Assembly (NCBI GenBank): GCA_900545925.1 | Contig: URAZ01000023.1 | Location: 1-55,654, forward strand | Source of the DNA: an uncultured Eubacteriales bacterium | GTDB lineage: Bacteria; Bacillota; Clostridia; Oscillospirales; Oscillospiraceae | Direction: 5' to 3' | DNA length: 55,654 bases | In this document: piece by piece, positions 43,240-51,689 of the stretch | Numbering within the stretch: position 1 is the stretch's first letter | Layout of the letters: every line of letters starts with the position of its first letter | Notes under the pieces: generated by a model | Seen by the model: the letters and a program-made list of their open reading frames with translations, nothing else | Databases searched by the model: none | Told to the model about the DNA's origin: nothing | Program-made: the position numbers and the translations under genes

Positions 43240-45189
43240 ATGGAACAGGAAGTTTTTCGCACAGATGGCCTTTGCGCGCAGCTCTACCGCTGCAATACCG
43301 CCATTGTCGGCAGCGGCGCAGCGGGCTATAACGCGGCAGACTGCCTCTGGCGTGCCGGTCAGCACGACATTCTGCTGCTGACCGAGAACCGGCTCTGCGG
43401 CACCAGCCGCAATACCGGCAGCGACAAGCAGACCTATTACAAGCTGACGCTCTCCGGCGGCGATGGGGACAGCGTGCGCGAAATGGCGCAGACGCTTTTT
43501 GACGGCCAGTGCGTTGACGGCGATACCGCGCTGTGCGAGGCGGCGCTCTCCGTGCCGTGCTTTTTGAGGCTGGCGGAGCTCGGCGTGGAATTTCCGCGCA
43601 GCCGCTACGGAGAGTACGTCGGCTACAAAACCGACCATGATCCGCGCCGCCGCGCGACTAGCGCCGGGCCGTATACCAGTAAGAGAATGACGCAGATGCT
43701 GGAAGCTGCCGTATGCGCGGAGGGCGTTCCGATGCTGGACGGTATGCAGGTTATCCGTATTCTGACGGACGGCGAGCGGGTGCTCGGCCTTTTGTGCCTG
43801 AACCGCGCAGCGCGTTCGGAACAAACACGCTATGCGCTGATCCACTGCCGGAACGTCATCTGGGCAACCGGCGGGCCTGCCGGAATTTACGCGGACAGCG
43901 TCTATCCGGCCGGACACCATGGTTCGACCGGCATTGCGCTGGAGGCTGGCGCAATCGGCCAAAATCTGACCGAATGGCAGTATGGCCTCGCCTCGCTGCA
44001 CCCGCGCTGGAACGTGTCGGGCACATATATGCAAGTGCTTCCGCGCATGATCTCCACAACGCCCGATCAAACGGACGAGCGTGAATTTCTGATGGACTTT
44101 TTCAAAACGCCCGCAGAGATGCTCAGCAAACTGTTCCTGAAGGGCTATCAATGGCCGTTCGATGTAAAAAAGATCGAGGGCGGAAGCTCGATCATCGATG
44201 TTCTGGTCTATCTGGAGCGCTGCAAGGGCCGCCGCGTCTGGCTGGATTTCCGCCGCAATCCCTGCGGAGATGAAATTGATTATTCACAGCTCGACGCGGA
44301 AGCACGGGAGTATCTGACGCGCGCAGGCGCATGCTTCGGCACGCCGATCGAACGGCTGCGGCACATGAACGCACCCGCAGTAGAGTTTTACCGTGAGCAT
44401 GGCGTTGATCTGGAGACGCAGCCGCTGGAGATCGCGCTTTGTGCGCAGCACAATAACGGCGGTCTTGCGGTAGACTGCTGGTGGCAGACGAATATCAAGG
44501 GCCTGTTCGCTGCGGGCGAGGCGGCCGGGACGCACGGCGTGTGCAGGCCCGGCGGCACGGCGCTGAACGCCGGGCAGGTGGGCAGCCGCCGCGCAGCGGA
44601 GTATATCAGCCGTCGCTGCACCGGTGCACTGCCGGAGTGCTTTGATGCGGCTGCACGGGATGCGCTGACATGGGCAAACGACTTTTCCACGCAGATCCTG
44701 TACGGCGAGAGCAATCTCAAGGCGATCAAGGCAGCGGCGCAGCTTCGCATGAGTCGCTGCGGCGGCGCGATCCGAAACAGTGCGGAGATTGCGCTGTGCT
44801 TGAAAGAAGCTGGTGAGGAACTGCGCACGCTGGACAATAACCTGCGTATTGCTTCGCCGGACGAGCTGCCCGCAGCGTATGGACTGCGCGATCTGCTTCT
44901 CGCGCAGCAGGCATATCTTTCCGCCATGGCGGACTATGCTGCGCAGTACGGCAAAAGTCGCGGCAGCGCACTCTATACCGATCCGCACGGCAGAAAGCCT
45001 TATGCACAGCTGCCGGACGCATTTACATTTGCGCTGGACGACGGCAGCCGCCGCGGATTGGTGCAGCAGATTCAAAAGGACGAAAACGGCTGGCGCTGCA
45101 CATGGCGATCGGTGCGTCCGATCCCGCAGACGGACGACTTTTTTGAAAATGTCTGGCGCAGCTACCGCGAAACCGGCAATGTTGATTGA
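43240..45189 (+). CDS. FAD-dependent oxidoreductase, fumarate reductase/succinate dehydrogenase flavoprotein-like
   Basis: 649 residues (ribosome site GAGAGGA). The FAD dinucleotide fold is TAIVGSGAAGYNAADCLW; the second FAD motif is GLFAAGEAAGTHGVCRPGGTALNAGQVGSRRAAEYI; a cap-domain active-site-like region is HHGSTGIALEAGAIGQNL. It resembles the flavoprotein subunit of fumarate reductase and L-aspartate oxidase-type enzymes, but no iron-sulfur or membrane subunit is present. It lies 12 bases after the OYE-type gene, so the two flavoproteins probably form an electron-transfer pair or act in sequence on the same substrate. The natural substrate is unknown. Confidence 0.85.
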   Translation: MEQEVFRTDGLCAQLYRCNTAIVGSGAAGYNAADCLWRAGQHDILLLTENRLCGTSRNTGSDKQTYYKLTLSGGDGDSVREMAQTLFDGQCVDGDTALCEAALSVPCFLRLAELGVEFPRSRYGEYVGYKTDHDPRRRATSAGPYTSKRMTQMLEAAVCAEGVPMLDGMQVIRILTDGERVLGLLCLNRAARSEQTRYALIHCRNVIWATGGPAGIYADSVYPAGHHGSTGIALEAGAIGQNLTEWQYGLASLHPRWNVSGTYMQVLPRMISTTPDQTDEREFLMDFFKTPAEMLSKLFLKGYQWPFDVKKIEGGSSIIDVLVYLERCKGRRVWLDFRRNPCGDEIDYSQLDAEAREYLTRAGACFGTPIERLRHMNAPAVEFYREHGVDLETQPLEIALCAQHNNGGLAVDCWWQTNIKGLFAAGEAAGTHGVCRPGGTALNAGQVGSRRAAEYISRRCTGALPECFDAAARDALTWANDFSTQILYGESNLKAIKAAAQLRMSRCGGAIRNSAEIALCLKEAGEELRTLDNNLRIASPDELPAAYGLRDLLLAQQAYLSAMADYAAQYGKSRGSALYTDPHGRKPYAQLPDAFTFALDDGSRRGLVQQIQKDENGWRCTWRSVRPIPQTDDFFENVWRSYRETGNVD

Positions 45190-45201
45190 GAGGATATGGA
45201 T

Positions 45202-45846
45202 ATGAATATGAAAGATAGTTTGAATCGGTTCCAGCATACTGGCGTCGTGCCGGTCGTGGTGCTGGACGACGCAAAGGATGCGGTTCCGACCGCAAAGGCA
45301 CTGCTGGCTGGCGGCGTGGACGTGATGGAAATCACGTTCCGCACCGCGGCCGCGGCAGACTCGATCAAGGCGGTCAGCGATGGCTGCCCCGATATGCTGG
45401 TCGGTGCAGGCACGGTTATCACACTCGACCAGTGCAAACAGGCGCTGGAATGCGGCGCAAAATTCATCGTCTCTCCGGGCTTTGACCCGGAGGTGGTCAG
45501 CTGGTGCGTGGAGCGGAACATTCCCATTACCCCCGGCTGCGTGACTCCAACGGAGATCATGGCGGCTATGAAACTCGGCCTGAACGTGGTGAAGTTCTTC
45601 CCGGCAGGCGTTTACGGCGGCCTGAAAGCGATGAAGGCGCTCTCTGCTCCGTTCGGCGGAATTAAATTCATCCCGACCGGCGGCGTGGACGCGAAGAACC
45701 TGAAAGAATATCTGGAAGCACCGTTTGTTCACGCCGTCGGCGGAAGCTGGCTGTGCCCGAAGAAAGAGATTGCCGCTGGCAATTTTGACGCAGTCACAGC
45801 GCTCTGCCGAGAAGCTTCGCAGATCGTCAAGGAGGTGCGCGGATGA
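45202..45846 (+). CDS. eda: KDPG/KHG aldolase
   Basis: 214 residues from the ATG at 45202 (GAGGA 7 bases upstream; ATGs at 45196 and 45208 are alternatives). A class I aldolase barrel with the catalytic Glu in MEITFRT, the phosphate-binding GCVTPTEI, the Schiff-base Lys in VVKFFPAG and IPTGGVD. It splits 2-keto-3-deoxy-6-phosphogluconate to pyruvate and glyceraldehyde 3-phosphate, or cleaves 4-hydroxy-2-oxoglutarate. It overlaps the KDG kinase start by 4 bases, giving the classical last two steps of uronate or gluconate degradation. Confidence 0.9.
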   Translation: MNMKDSLNRFQHTGVVPVVVLDDAKDAVPTAKALLAGGVDVMEITFRTAAAADSIKAVSDGCPDMLVGAGTVITLDQCKQALECGAKFIVSPGFDPEVVSWCVERNIPITPGCVTPTEIMAAMKLGLNVVKFFPAGVYGGLKAMKALSAPFGGIKFIPTGGVDAKNLKEYLEAPFVHAVGGSWLCPKKEIAAGNFDAVTALCREASQIVKEVRG

Positions 45847-46868
45847 AAGTATTAACCTTTGGTGAAATCATGCTCCGCCTGAAAGCGCCGGGACACGAGC
45901 GCTTCTTCCAGTCGCCGATGCTGGAGGCGACGTTCGGCGGCGGTGAGGCAAACGTGGCTGTCTCCCTCGCCAACTACAGCATGAATGCGGAATTCCTGAC
46001 CGTCCTGCCGCAGAACGATATTGCCAATGCTTGCATCCGCGAACTGCGCTACTTCGGAGTAGACACGAAAAAAATCGTCCGCGGCGACGGACGAATGGGG
46101 ATTTATTATCTCGAAGCCGGTGCGAACCAGCTTCCCAGTAAGGTCGTCTATGACCGCGCGTATTCCTCGATTGCGCTGGCAAAACCCGGTGATATTGACT
46201 GGAACAGGGCATTTGACGGCGTAGGATGGTTCCACATCACGGGCATTACGCCTGCAATCAGCGAATCCGCGATGGAACTGAGTCTGGAATCCGTCAAGGA
46301 AGCAAAGAAGCGGAACATCACCGTCTCCTGCGACTTGAATTACCGCAAAAACCTCTGGAAATACGGCAAAAAGGCCAGTGAGGTCATGCGGGAGCTTGCC
46401 AAGTACGTCGATGTTGCGATTGCCAACGAGGAAGACGTGCAGAAATCGCTTGAAATCACAGCCGATGTGAACGTCGAATCCGGTGAGCTCGACCGCGAGA
46501 AGTACCGTGCGCTTGGCAATAAGGTTTTGGAAGCCTATCCAAACATGAAGTGCATCGCCATCACGCTCCGCGAGAGCCACAGCGCCGACTGGAATGGCTG
46601 GGCGGCGTGCCTCAATGACGGAGAGAATTTCTACGTCTCGAAGAAATACGAAATCCGCGACATCATCGACCGCGTCGGCGGCGGTGACAGCTTCGCGGGC
46701 GGCCTGATCTACGGCCTGAACCATTACAAAGACAAGCAGTCCGCACTGGAATTCGCAGTCGCGGCAAGCTGCCTCAAGCACAGCGTTATCGGCGATTTTA
46801 ACCGTGTGGGCGTCTCCGACGTGACAAAGCTCATGGGCGGCGACGGAACGGGAAGAGTGCAGAGATAG
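45843..46868 (+). CDS. kdgK: 2-keto-3-deoxygluconate kinase (PfkB family)
   Basis: 341 residues. Ribokinase/PfkB pattern: FGEIMLRLKAPGHERFFQ at the start, FGGGEANVAVSLANY for the sugar site, and the C-terminal signature DRVGGGDSFAGGLIYG with the catalytic base Asp. It phosphorylates 2-keto-3-deoxygluconate with ATP to KDPG, the substrate of the preceding aldolase. The ATG overlaps the aldolase stop (ATGA), with GGAGGTG upstream. Fructokinase activity is the main alternative; the adjacent aldolase argues for KDG. Confidence 0.85.
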   Translation: MKVLTFGEIMLRLKAPGHERFFQSPMLEATFGGGEANVAVSLANYSMNAEFLTVLPQNDIANACIRELRYFGVDTKKIVRGDGRMGIYYLEAGANQLPSKVVYDRAYSSIALAKPGDIDWNRAFDGVGWFHITGITPAISESAMELSLESVKEAKKRNITVSCDLNYRKNLWKYGKKASEVMRELAKYVDVAIANEEDVQKSLEITADVNVESGELDREKYRALGNKVLEAYPNMKCIAITLRESHSADWNGWAACLNDGENFYVSKKYEIRDIIDRVGGGDSFAGGLIYGLNHYKDKQSALEFAVAASCLKHSVIGDFNRVGVSDVTKLMGGDGTGRVQR

Positions 46869-46934
46869 AACGAAACAAAGAGCATCAAAATTCCCGACAG
46901 AACGGAGTTTCAGGCGAGAATGAAAGGATAAAAT

Positions 46935-47669
46935 ATGCGCATAGAAAAGATCAAACTGAATGATGAGGCGGGCCTGACAGTTATGCTGCATACGCCGACT
47001 CCGGAAATGGCATCCACGGCAGCAACTAAAAGAGCTGCGGTTATTATTTGCCCGGGTGGTGCATATGAACATTGCTCCGAAAGAGAAAGCGATCCGCCGG
47101 CAGTCGCATTTTTGGAAATGGGAATGCAGGTGCTAGTGTTGAATTATTCAACTGGCATGAAAGCTGCAAACAAACGTCCCCTATGTGAGATTGCAGAAAC
47201 AATAAAGATTGTGCGTGAGAACAGCGAAAGGTGGCAGATCGATGCACACAAAATCGCAGTTTGCGGTTTTTCAGCGGGTGGACATTTGGCAGCGAGCTTA
47301 GCAGTTCACTGGAATGATCCTGAGATCCTGAAGCGATGCCATGTGCAGGATGCATGACTGCTACGGCCCGATGCTGTGATCTTGGCATATCCAGTCATAA
47401 CGACGGGGAAATACGCAAATCAAGCGAGTATTGCCCGAGTAAGCGGTGGCAGTGGAGAAAATCTTGAATACTGGAGCTTGGAGAAACAGGTTCAAGCACA
47501 GACCCCACCAGTGTTCCTCTGGCATACTATGAATGATGATGGTGTACCGGTTGAAAACAGCTTTCTGTTTGTCAGAAGTCTTCATGCGGCAGGCATAGAT
47601 TGCGAATGTCATTTTTTTGCGTCTGGCCCACATGGAATGTCGATTGCAACAGCGGAGGTAGATAATTGA
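46935..47669 (+). pseudogene. Alpha/beta-hydrolase (BD-FAE/acetylxylan-esterase-like) with an in-frame TGA
   Basis: One continuous frame of 244 codons apart from TGA at 47355-47357 (after ILKRCHVQDA, before LLRPDAVILAYPV). The whole alpha/beta-hydrolase plan survives on both sides: oxyanion region CPGGAYEHCS, nucleophile GFSAGGHLA, acid in WHTMNDDGVPVE and His in SGPHGMS. Relatives remove acetyl or feruloyl groups from plant or host glycans. A restart at GTG 47376 would give only the C-terminal half without the nucleophile. It follows kdgK by 66 bases as the last gene of the importer 2 operon and adjoins the inserted restriction island. A single recent nonsense change, or a sequencing error, explains it best. 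Confidence 0.75.
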
Positions 47670-47676
47670 TCACATA

Positions 47677-47710
47677 ACGACAGCGCTTATCGAACGATGG
47701 GCGCTGTCGT
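47677..47710 (+). terminator. Hairpin after the esterase gene
   Basis: A perfect 10-bp stem (47677-47686 with 47701-47710, 14-base loop), followed by CACTTTATCG. Seven bases after the stop codon. The T tract is weak, so it is a moderate terminator for the importer 2 operon. Confidence 0.55.
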
Positions 47711-47759
47711 CACTTTATCGAATATAAACTCGTACTAAGAAACCAATTTCCCCCTTATC

Positions 47760-47820
47760 TTGACAATTACAGACGAGTATGCTACAATAGTGTTAGCTGT
47801 TAGTTAACAGCTAACACTAT
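47760..47820 (+). promoter_or_regulatory. Near-consensus promoter with palindromic operator of the restriction island
   Basis: TTGACA (47760-47765), 17-bp spacer, TACAAT (47783-47788). A perfect palindrome with 16-bp arms (47787-47802 and 47805-47820, centre GT) begins on the last two bases of the -10 and covers the transcription start. A repressor bound there would block initiation. The first gene of the operon encodes an XRE-type HTH protein, the obvious ligand. Confidence 0.75.
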
Positions 47821-47836
47821 GAAGGGAGGAATATTA

Positions 47837-48253
47837 ATGGCTGTGTCGTCTGCCGATAAGAAAAAACTCGGCAAGTGGATTAAGCAATCAAGAGAGAAGA
47901 AACAACCTCATCTTTCTCAGCGGCAGTTAGCACTGGCTGTAGATATCACAAACGCTTCTCTCAGCTCGATTGAAAGCGGAATGATCTTCCCTTCTGAAGA
48001 GTTACTATTAAAACTAATAGAACAACTCCAGCCACCTCCTGAACTGCGTGAAAAGATGTTGACCCTTTTCGCAAAAGCCAAAGGGACATCACCACCAGAC
48101 ATAAACGCAGAACTCAGTAAGAACCCGAAACTATGGGGTCTGATAAGACAACTAATTGCAGTTGACCCATCAGAAGAACAAGTTACACAAATCGAGCAAC
48201 TTATTTATGCGGGCATTTCCGCATCAGGAGGAACAACAAATGACATTGAATGA
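47837..48253 (+). CDS. XRE-family regulator of the restriction-modification island
   Basis: 138 residues from the ATG at 47837 (GGGAGG 7 bases upstream; an earlier ATG at 47819 lies in the operator and lacks a ribosome site). Residues 10-65 form a lambda-repressor-type HTH (LSQRQLALAVDITNASLSSIESGMIFPSEELLLKLIEQL). The rest is a helical tail. It resembles the controller proteins that repress or time expression of restriction-modification genes, and it sits directly downstream of a palindrome overlapping the promoter. Its end overlaps the methylase start by 14 bases. Codon use is more AT-rich than in the flanking sugar genes. Confidence 0.8.
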   Translation: MAVSSADKKKLGKWIKQSREKKQPHLSQRQLALAVDITNASLSSIESGMIFPSEELLLKLIEQLQPPPELREKMLTLFAKAKGTSPPDINAELSKNPKLWGLIRQLIAVDPSEEQVTQIEQLIYAGISASGGTTNDIE

Positions 48254-50225
48254 CCTTTTCAAAAATACTACATACGATGACACGCTATTCTCCGCTGAAG
48301 CAAAATCTGCGATAGAGTCTCGTATTTTTATGAAGTCTGTCCGTGGTAGCGAAGTGCCTTATGTTACTTGCGCAATTCGTGACAAAGAAATCAAGCTCAC
48401 TCCCGAAGAAGCTGTTCGCCAGCTCTATATTTACAAGCTGATGAACGATTACGGATATGCAACCAGCCGCATTCAACTGGAAACTCCAATTCACTTTGGC
48501 CGTGAGGTAAAACGAGCAGATATCGCTATTATGGACAAAGATCGTCCTATGGTGCCGTATATCATCGTGGAGCTGAAAAAGCCGAAGCTTACTGATGGCA
48601 AGGAGCAGCTGAAATCCTACTGTAATGCCACCGGTGCACCTATTGGCGTTTGGACAAACGGAGAACAGATTTCCTGCTACAATCGAAAAGACCCCAATTT
48701 CTTTGAGGAAATCAGTGATATTCCCAAAGCTACGCAGAAGCTTTCTGATATCATTAATGAAAAGTTTACTTATGAAGATCTGAAGCGCAAAGATAAAATC
48801 AGCACCCAGAAGAAGTCCCTCCGTTCCCTGATTAAGGAGATGGAGGATGAAGTGCTGGCCAGTGCAGGTGTGGATTCCTTTGAAGAAATTTTCAAGCTGA
48901 TTTTTGCTAAATTGTATGATGAGCTGATTTGTGCCAATGACCCTACTGCATATTTGCAGTTTCGTAACAACGGAAACACCGACTATGAGCTGAAAGAAAA
49001 GATTCAGGGCTTGTTCGATGATGCCAAAAAGAAATGGGAAGGCATATTCACCGACGAAAGCAAAATTCTGCTTTCCCCTTCTCATTTGGCAGTCTGTGTA
49101 GCTTCTCTGCAGGATATTAAGCTCTTCAATAACAATCTTGATGTTGTGGATGATGCCTTTGAGTATCTGATGAGCAAAGCCCAAAAGGGTGAAAAAGGCC
49201 AGTATTTTACTCCTCGATATGTCATTGATATGTGTGTCAAGATGATGAACCCCACTACCAAGGACAAAATTATCGACACAGCCTGCGGCAGCTCTGGCTT
49301 CACAGTACATAGTATTTTCAAGGTTTGGAAGGATATTCGCAGAGAAAAAGGTCTGCCTGAAGGTGATGGATTCACTGCTGCGGAGCGCATCCCCGAGGAA
49401 ACCAATTTTGTTAGAGACAATGTCTTTGCCATTGACTTTGATGAAAAGACCGTCCGTGTCGCTCGCACACTGAACCTGATTGCCGGCGACGGTCAGACCA
49501 ATGTGCTTCACCTGAACACACTGGACTATTCCCGTTGGGGCGAAACTACTAAGCAGGAAGACTGGATTGATACCTATAACGAAGGCTTTAAGAAACTGAA
49601 AAAGCTTCAGCCTGCTGGTGTGAAGGATTATAGCCAGTTCCAGTTTGACCTCGTGATGGCTAATCCTCCGTTTGCTGGTGATATCAAAGAAAACACAATT
49701 ATTTCTCATTATGAGCTTGGCAAAAACAGTGCTGGTAAATGGCAAAACAAGGTTGGCCGTGATGTGCTGTTTATCGAGCGCAACCTGAACTTCTTGAAAC
49801 CTGGCGGCCGCATGGCTATCGTCTTGCCGCAGGGGCGTTTTAACAATTCCAGCGATAAGTACATTCGTGAATTTATTGCTGAGCGTTGCCGTATTCTTGC
49901 TGTTGTGGGCTTGCATGGCAATGTGTTCAAACCCCACACAGGAACCAAGACCTCCGTTCTGTTTGTGCAGAAGTGGGATGATGAGCTGTGCCCGAAGAAG
50001 GAAGATTACCCCATCTTCTTTGCAACAATGCAAAAGCCGAGTAAAGATAACTCCGGAGAGAAGATCTATGTAAAAGACCCCATTACCGGAGAAAATGTAC
50101 TTGACCATCATGGGCATTTGATTGTTGACCATGACTTGTATAGTCACGAAGGATTGACCCCTGATGGCATTGCCGAAGCATTTATTGAGTTTGCTAAGAA
50201 GGAAGGTTTAAGTTTTTTTCGATAA
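48240..50225 (+). CDS. Type I-like N6-adenine methylase fused to HsdR-N nuclease-like domain
   Basis: 661 residues from the ATG at 48240 (AGGAGG upstream). Residues ~55-150 resemble the HsdR N-terminal (HSDR_N_2-like) PD-(D/E)xK fold: D94 in KRADIAI and E111-L-K113 in IIVELKKPK. Residues ~300-610 are an HsdM-type methylase: GQYFTPRYVIDMCVKMMNP, SAM motif I DTACGSSGF (346-354) and catalytic NPPF (475-478). No Walker A or helicase motor exists here or nearby, unlike a full type I system. It would methylate adenines at the site chosen by the S subunit; the fused domain may cut or only nick. The gene ends FFR-stop after a T7 run. Confidence 0.85.
   Translation: MTLNDLFKNTTYDDTLFSAEAKSAIESRIFMKSVRGSEVPYVTCAIRDKEIKLTPEEAVRQLYIYKLMNDYGYATSRIQLETPIHFGREVKRADIAIMDKDRPMVPYIIVELKKPKLTDGKEQLKSYCNATGAPIGVWTNGEQISCYNRKDPNFFEEISDIPKATQKLSDIINEKFTYEDLKRKDKISTQKKSLRSLIKEMEDEVLASAGVDSFEEIFKLIFAKLYDELICANDPTAYLQFRNNGNTDYELKEKIQGLFDDAKKKWEGIFTDESKILLSPSHLAVCVASLQDIKLFNNNLDVVDDAFEYLMSKAQKGEKGQYFTPRYVIDMCVKMMNPTTKDKIIDTACGSSGFTVHSIFKVWKDIRREKGLPEGDGFTAAERIPEETNFVRDNVFAIDFDEKTVRVARTLNLIAGDGQTNVLHLNTLDYSRWGETTKQEDWIDTYNEGFKKLKKLQPAGVKDYSQFQFDLVMANPPFAGDIKENTIISHYELGKNSAGKWQNKVGRDVLFIERNLNFLKPGGRMAIVLPQGRFNNSSDKYIREFIAERCRILAVVGLHGNVFKPHTGTKTSVLFVQKWDDELCPKKEDYPIFFATMQKPSKDNSGEKIYVKDPITGENVLDHHGHLIVDHDLYSHEGLTPDGIAEAFIEFAKKEGLSFFR
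50213..50219 (+). other. Slippery heptamer T-TTT-TTT at the methylase/S-subunit junction
   Basis: Seven Ts in the phase AG-T-TTT-TTT just two codons before the methylase stop match the X-XXY-YYZ rule for -1 ribosomal slippage. The -1 frame is open from here (FFSISPSVEPFDEAKYKDLMDG) straight into the specificity-subunit gene. The homopolymer could instead cause phase-variable indels. Confidence 0.45.
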
Positions 50226-50269
50226 GCCCATCCGTTGAACCTTTCGATGAAGCAAAGTACAAGGATTTG

Positions 50270-51688
50270 ATGGATGGGCATGAAATTACGGAATTGAATC
50301 TTTCATCTCTGGAACGCACCATGCGTATAGATGCAGAGTTTTATAAGAAAGAACATATTGCAGTAGATAAAGTTCTTTCCTCTTGGAATAAAAAATCAAT
50401 TGCCGATTGTTTTTATGTATCTGATGGCAACCATATGAGCATTTCGGATAGTTTTTGCGAAGTTGGAGTTCCTTATTATAGAGGCCAAGATATTTATAAC
50501 TTATTTATTGAAAATGCTTCTCCATTGATGATTGATCGTACCACATTCGACAGGTCACAAATGCGCCGTTCTCATCTCCAAAAGGGCGATATTCTAATGT
50601 CCATAGTAGGTGCAATTGTTGGAAATAGTGCAATGGTTACCTCTGAAAATCCAGCTACATGTAGTTGTAAACTCTCCATAATGCGATCCAAGGACAATGG
50701 CATTTCTCCAGAACTCTTGCTTGTTTATATCAAAACAAGATACGGGCAGGTGCAGATTCAAAAGTTCAAGCGCGGAGCTGCTCAAACCGGCTTGTTGCTT
50801 GAAGATTTTGACCAATTGTTTATTCCTGTATTTGGTAATAAGCTCCAAGAACAAATAGGCCAACTTGTAAATCAAATCTACAAACGCATGCAAGAGGCCG
50901 TTACAACTTACGAGGATGCACAGAACTATTTGAATGACGAAATTGGTGTTGATGTAGACTTCCCGCAATACATATCTACCGAGAAAACATTGTCGAATAG
51001 CTTTAAGACAACTGGACGATTGGATGCAGAATACTATCAACCCAAATACGATTTCCTTTTCGAAGCTTTGAGAAAAGTGCACTGCAACCCCCTCGGAGGA
51101 GAAAGCGGACTTGTCTACCTAAAAAAATCTATTGAACCTGGTAGCGAAGCATACCAAGAAGACGGGATTCCCTTTGTTCGTGTAAGCGATGTTTCCAAGT
51201 ATGGAATAACACCACCGGAAATCTACCTTTCACATGATGTTGTCGAAAATGCAGAATCACTGTTTCCCAAGAAAGATACGATTCTCTTTTCAAAGGATGG
51301 CAGCGTAGGCGTTGCATACAAGTTAGAGTGTGACGAAGATATCGTTACATCCAGCGCTTTACTGCATCTAACTGTTAGGAATACAAGTGAAATCCTTCCA
51401 GATTATTTGACGTTAGTACTTAACTCCACTGCTGTTCAAATGCAAGCTGAGCGTGACTCAAACGGAGCTGTTATCCAGCATTGGAAACCTTCCGAAATTG
51501 AGAATGTCATCGTTCCGGTATTGGATATAGACAAGCAGAAAGAACTCTCAGAAATGGTTCAGAAGTCCTTTGCCCTTCGCCACCAATCTAAGCAGCTGCT
51601 TGAATATGCAAAACAGGTTGTTGAAATGGCCATTGAACAGGGAGAAGATGCTGCGCTGGCATGGCTGAAAGAGAGAACGGGTGAATGA
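50270..51688 (+). CDS. hsdS: Type I-like specificity (S) subunit
   Basis: 472 residues from the ATG at 50270 (AAGGA 4 bases upstream; TTG at 50267 alternative). The two-fold HsdS layout is clear. TRD1 runs from about KSIADCFYVSDGNHMSISD with VPYYRGQDIYN and HLQKGDILMSIVGAIVGNSA, followed by a helical spacer (NKLQEQIGQLVNQIYKRMQEA). TRD2 has GIPFVRVSDVSKYGITPPEIYL and KKDTILFSKDGSVGVAYK, followed by a second helical spacer (IDKQKELSEMVQKSFALRHQSKQLLEYAKQ). It recognises a bipartite DNA site for the methylase. In-frame coding continues upstream of the ATG to the slippery run, so a fused methylase-S form is possible. Confidence 0.85.
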   Translation: MDGHEITELNLSSLERTMRIDAEFYKKEHIAVDKVLSSWNKKSIADCFYVSDGNHMSISDSFCEVGVPYYRGQDIYNLFIENASPLMIDRTTFDRSQMRRSHLQKGDILMSIVGAIVGNSAMVTSENPATCSCKLSIMRSKDNGISPELLLVYIKTRYGQVQIQKFKRGAAQTGLLLEDFDQLFIPVFGNKLQEQIGQLVNQIYKRMQEAVTTYEDAQNYLNDEIGVDVDFPQYISTEKTLSNSFKTTGRLDAEYYQPKYDFLFEALRKVHCNPLGGESGLVYLKKSIEPGSEAYQEDGIPFVRVSDVSKYGITPPEIYLSHDVVENAESLFPKKDTILFSKDGSVGVAYKLECDEDIVTSSALLHLTVRNTSEILPDYLTLVLNSTAVQMQAERDSNGAVIQHWKPSEIENVIVPVLDIDKQKELSEMVQKSFALRHQSKQLLEYAKQVVEMAIEQGEDAALAWLKERTGE

Positions 51689-51689
51689 A

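Noticed and set aside
42061..44151. Minus-strand frame of 696 codons across the OYE-type and FAD genes
   Set aside because: It crosses two well-supported plus-strand genes and has arginine/alanine-rich shadow composition.
46935..47669. TGA read as an amino acid (alternative code)
   Set aside because: Numerous genes in the window end properly at TGA, including overlapping ATGA couplings, so the standard code applies.
48285..50147. Minus-strand frame of 620 codons opposite the methylase
   Set aside because: It lies wholly inside the methylase gene with its conserved motifs; no ribosome site or protein-like pattern.
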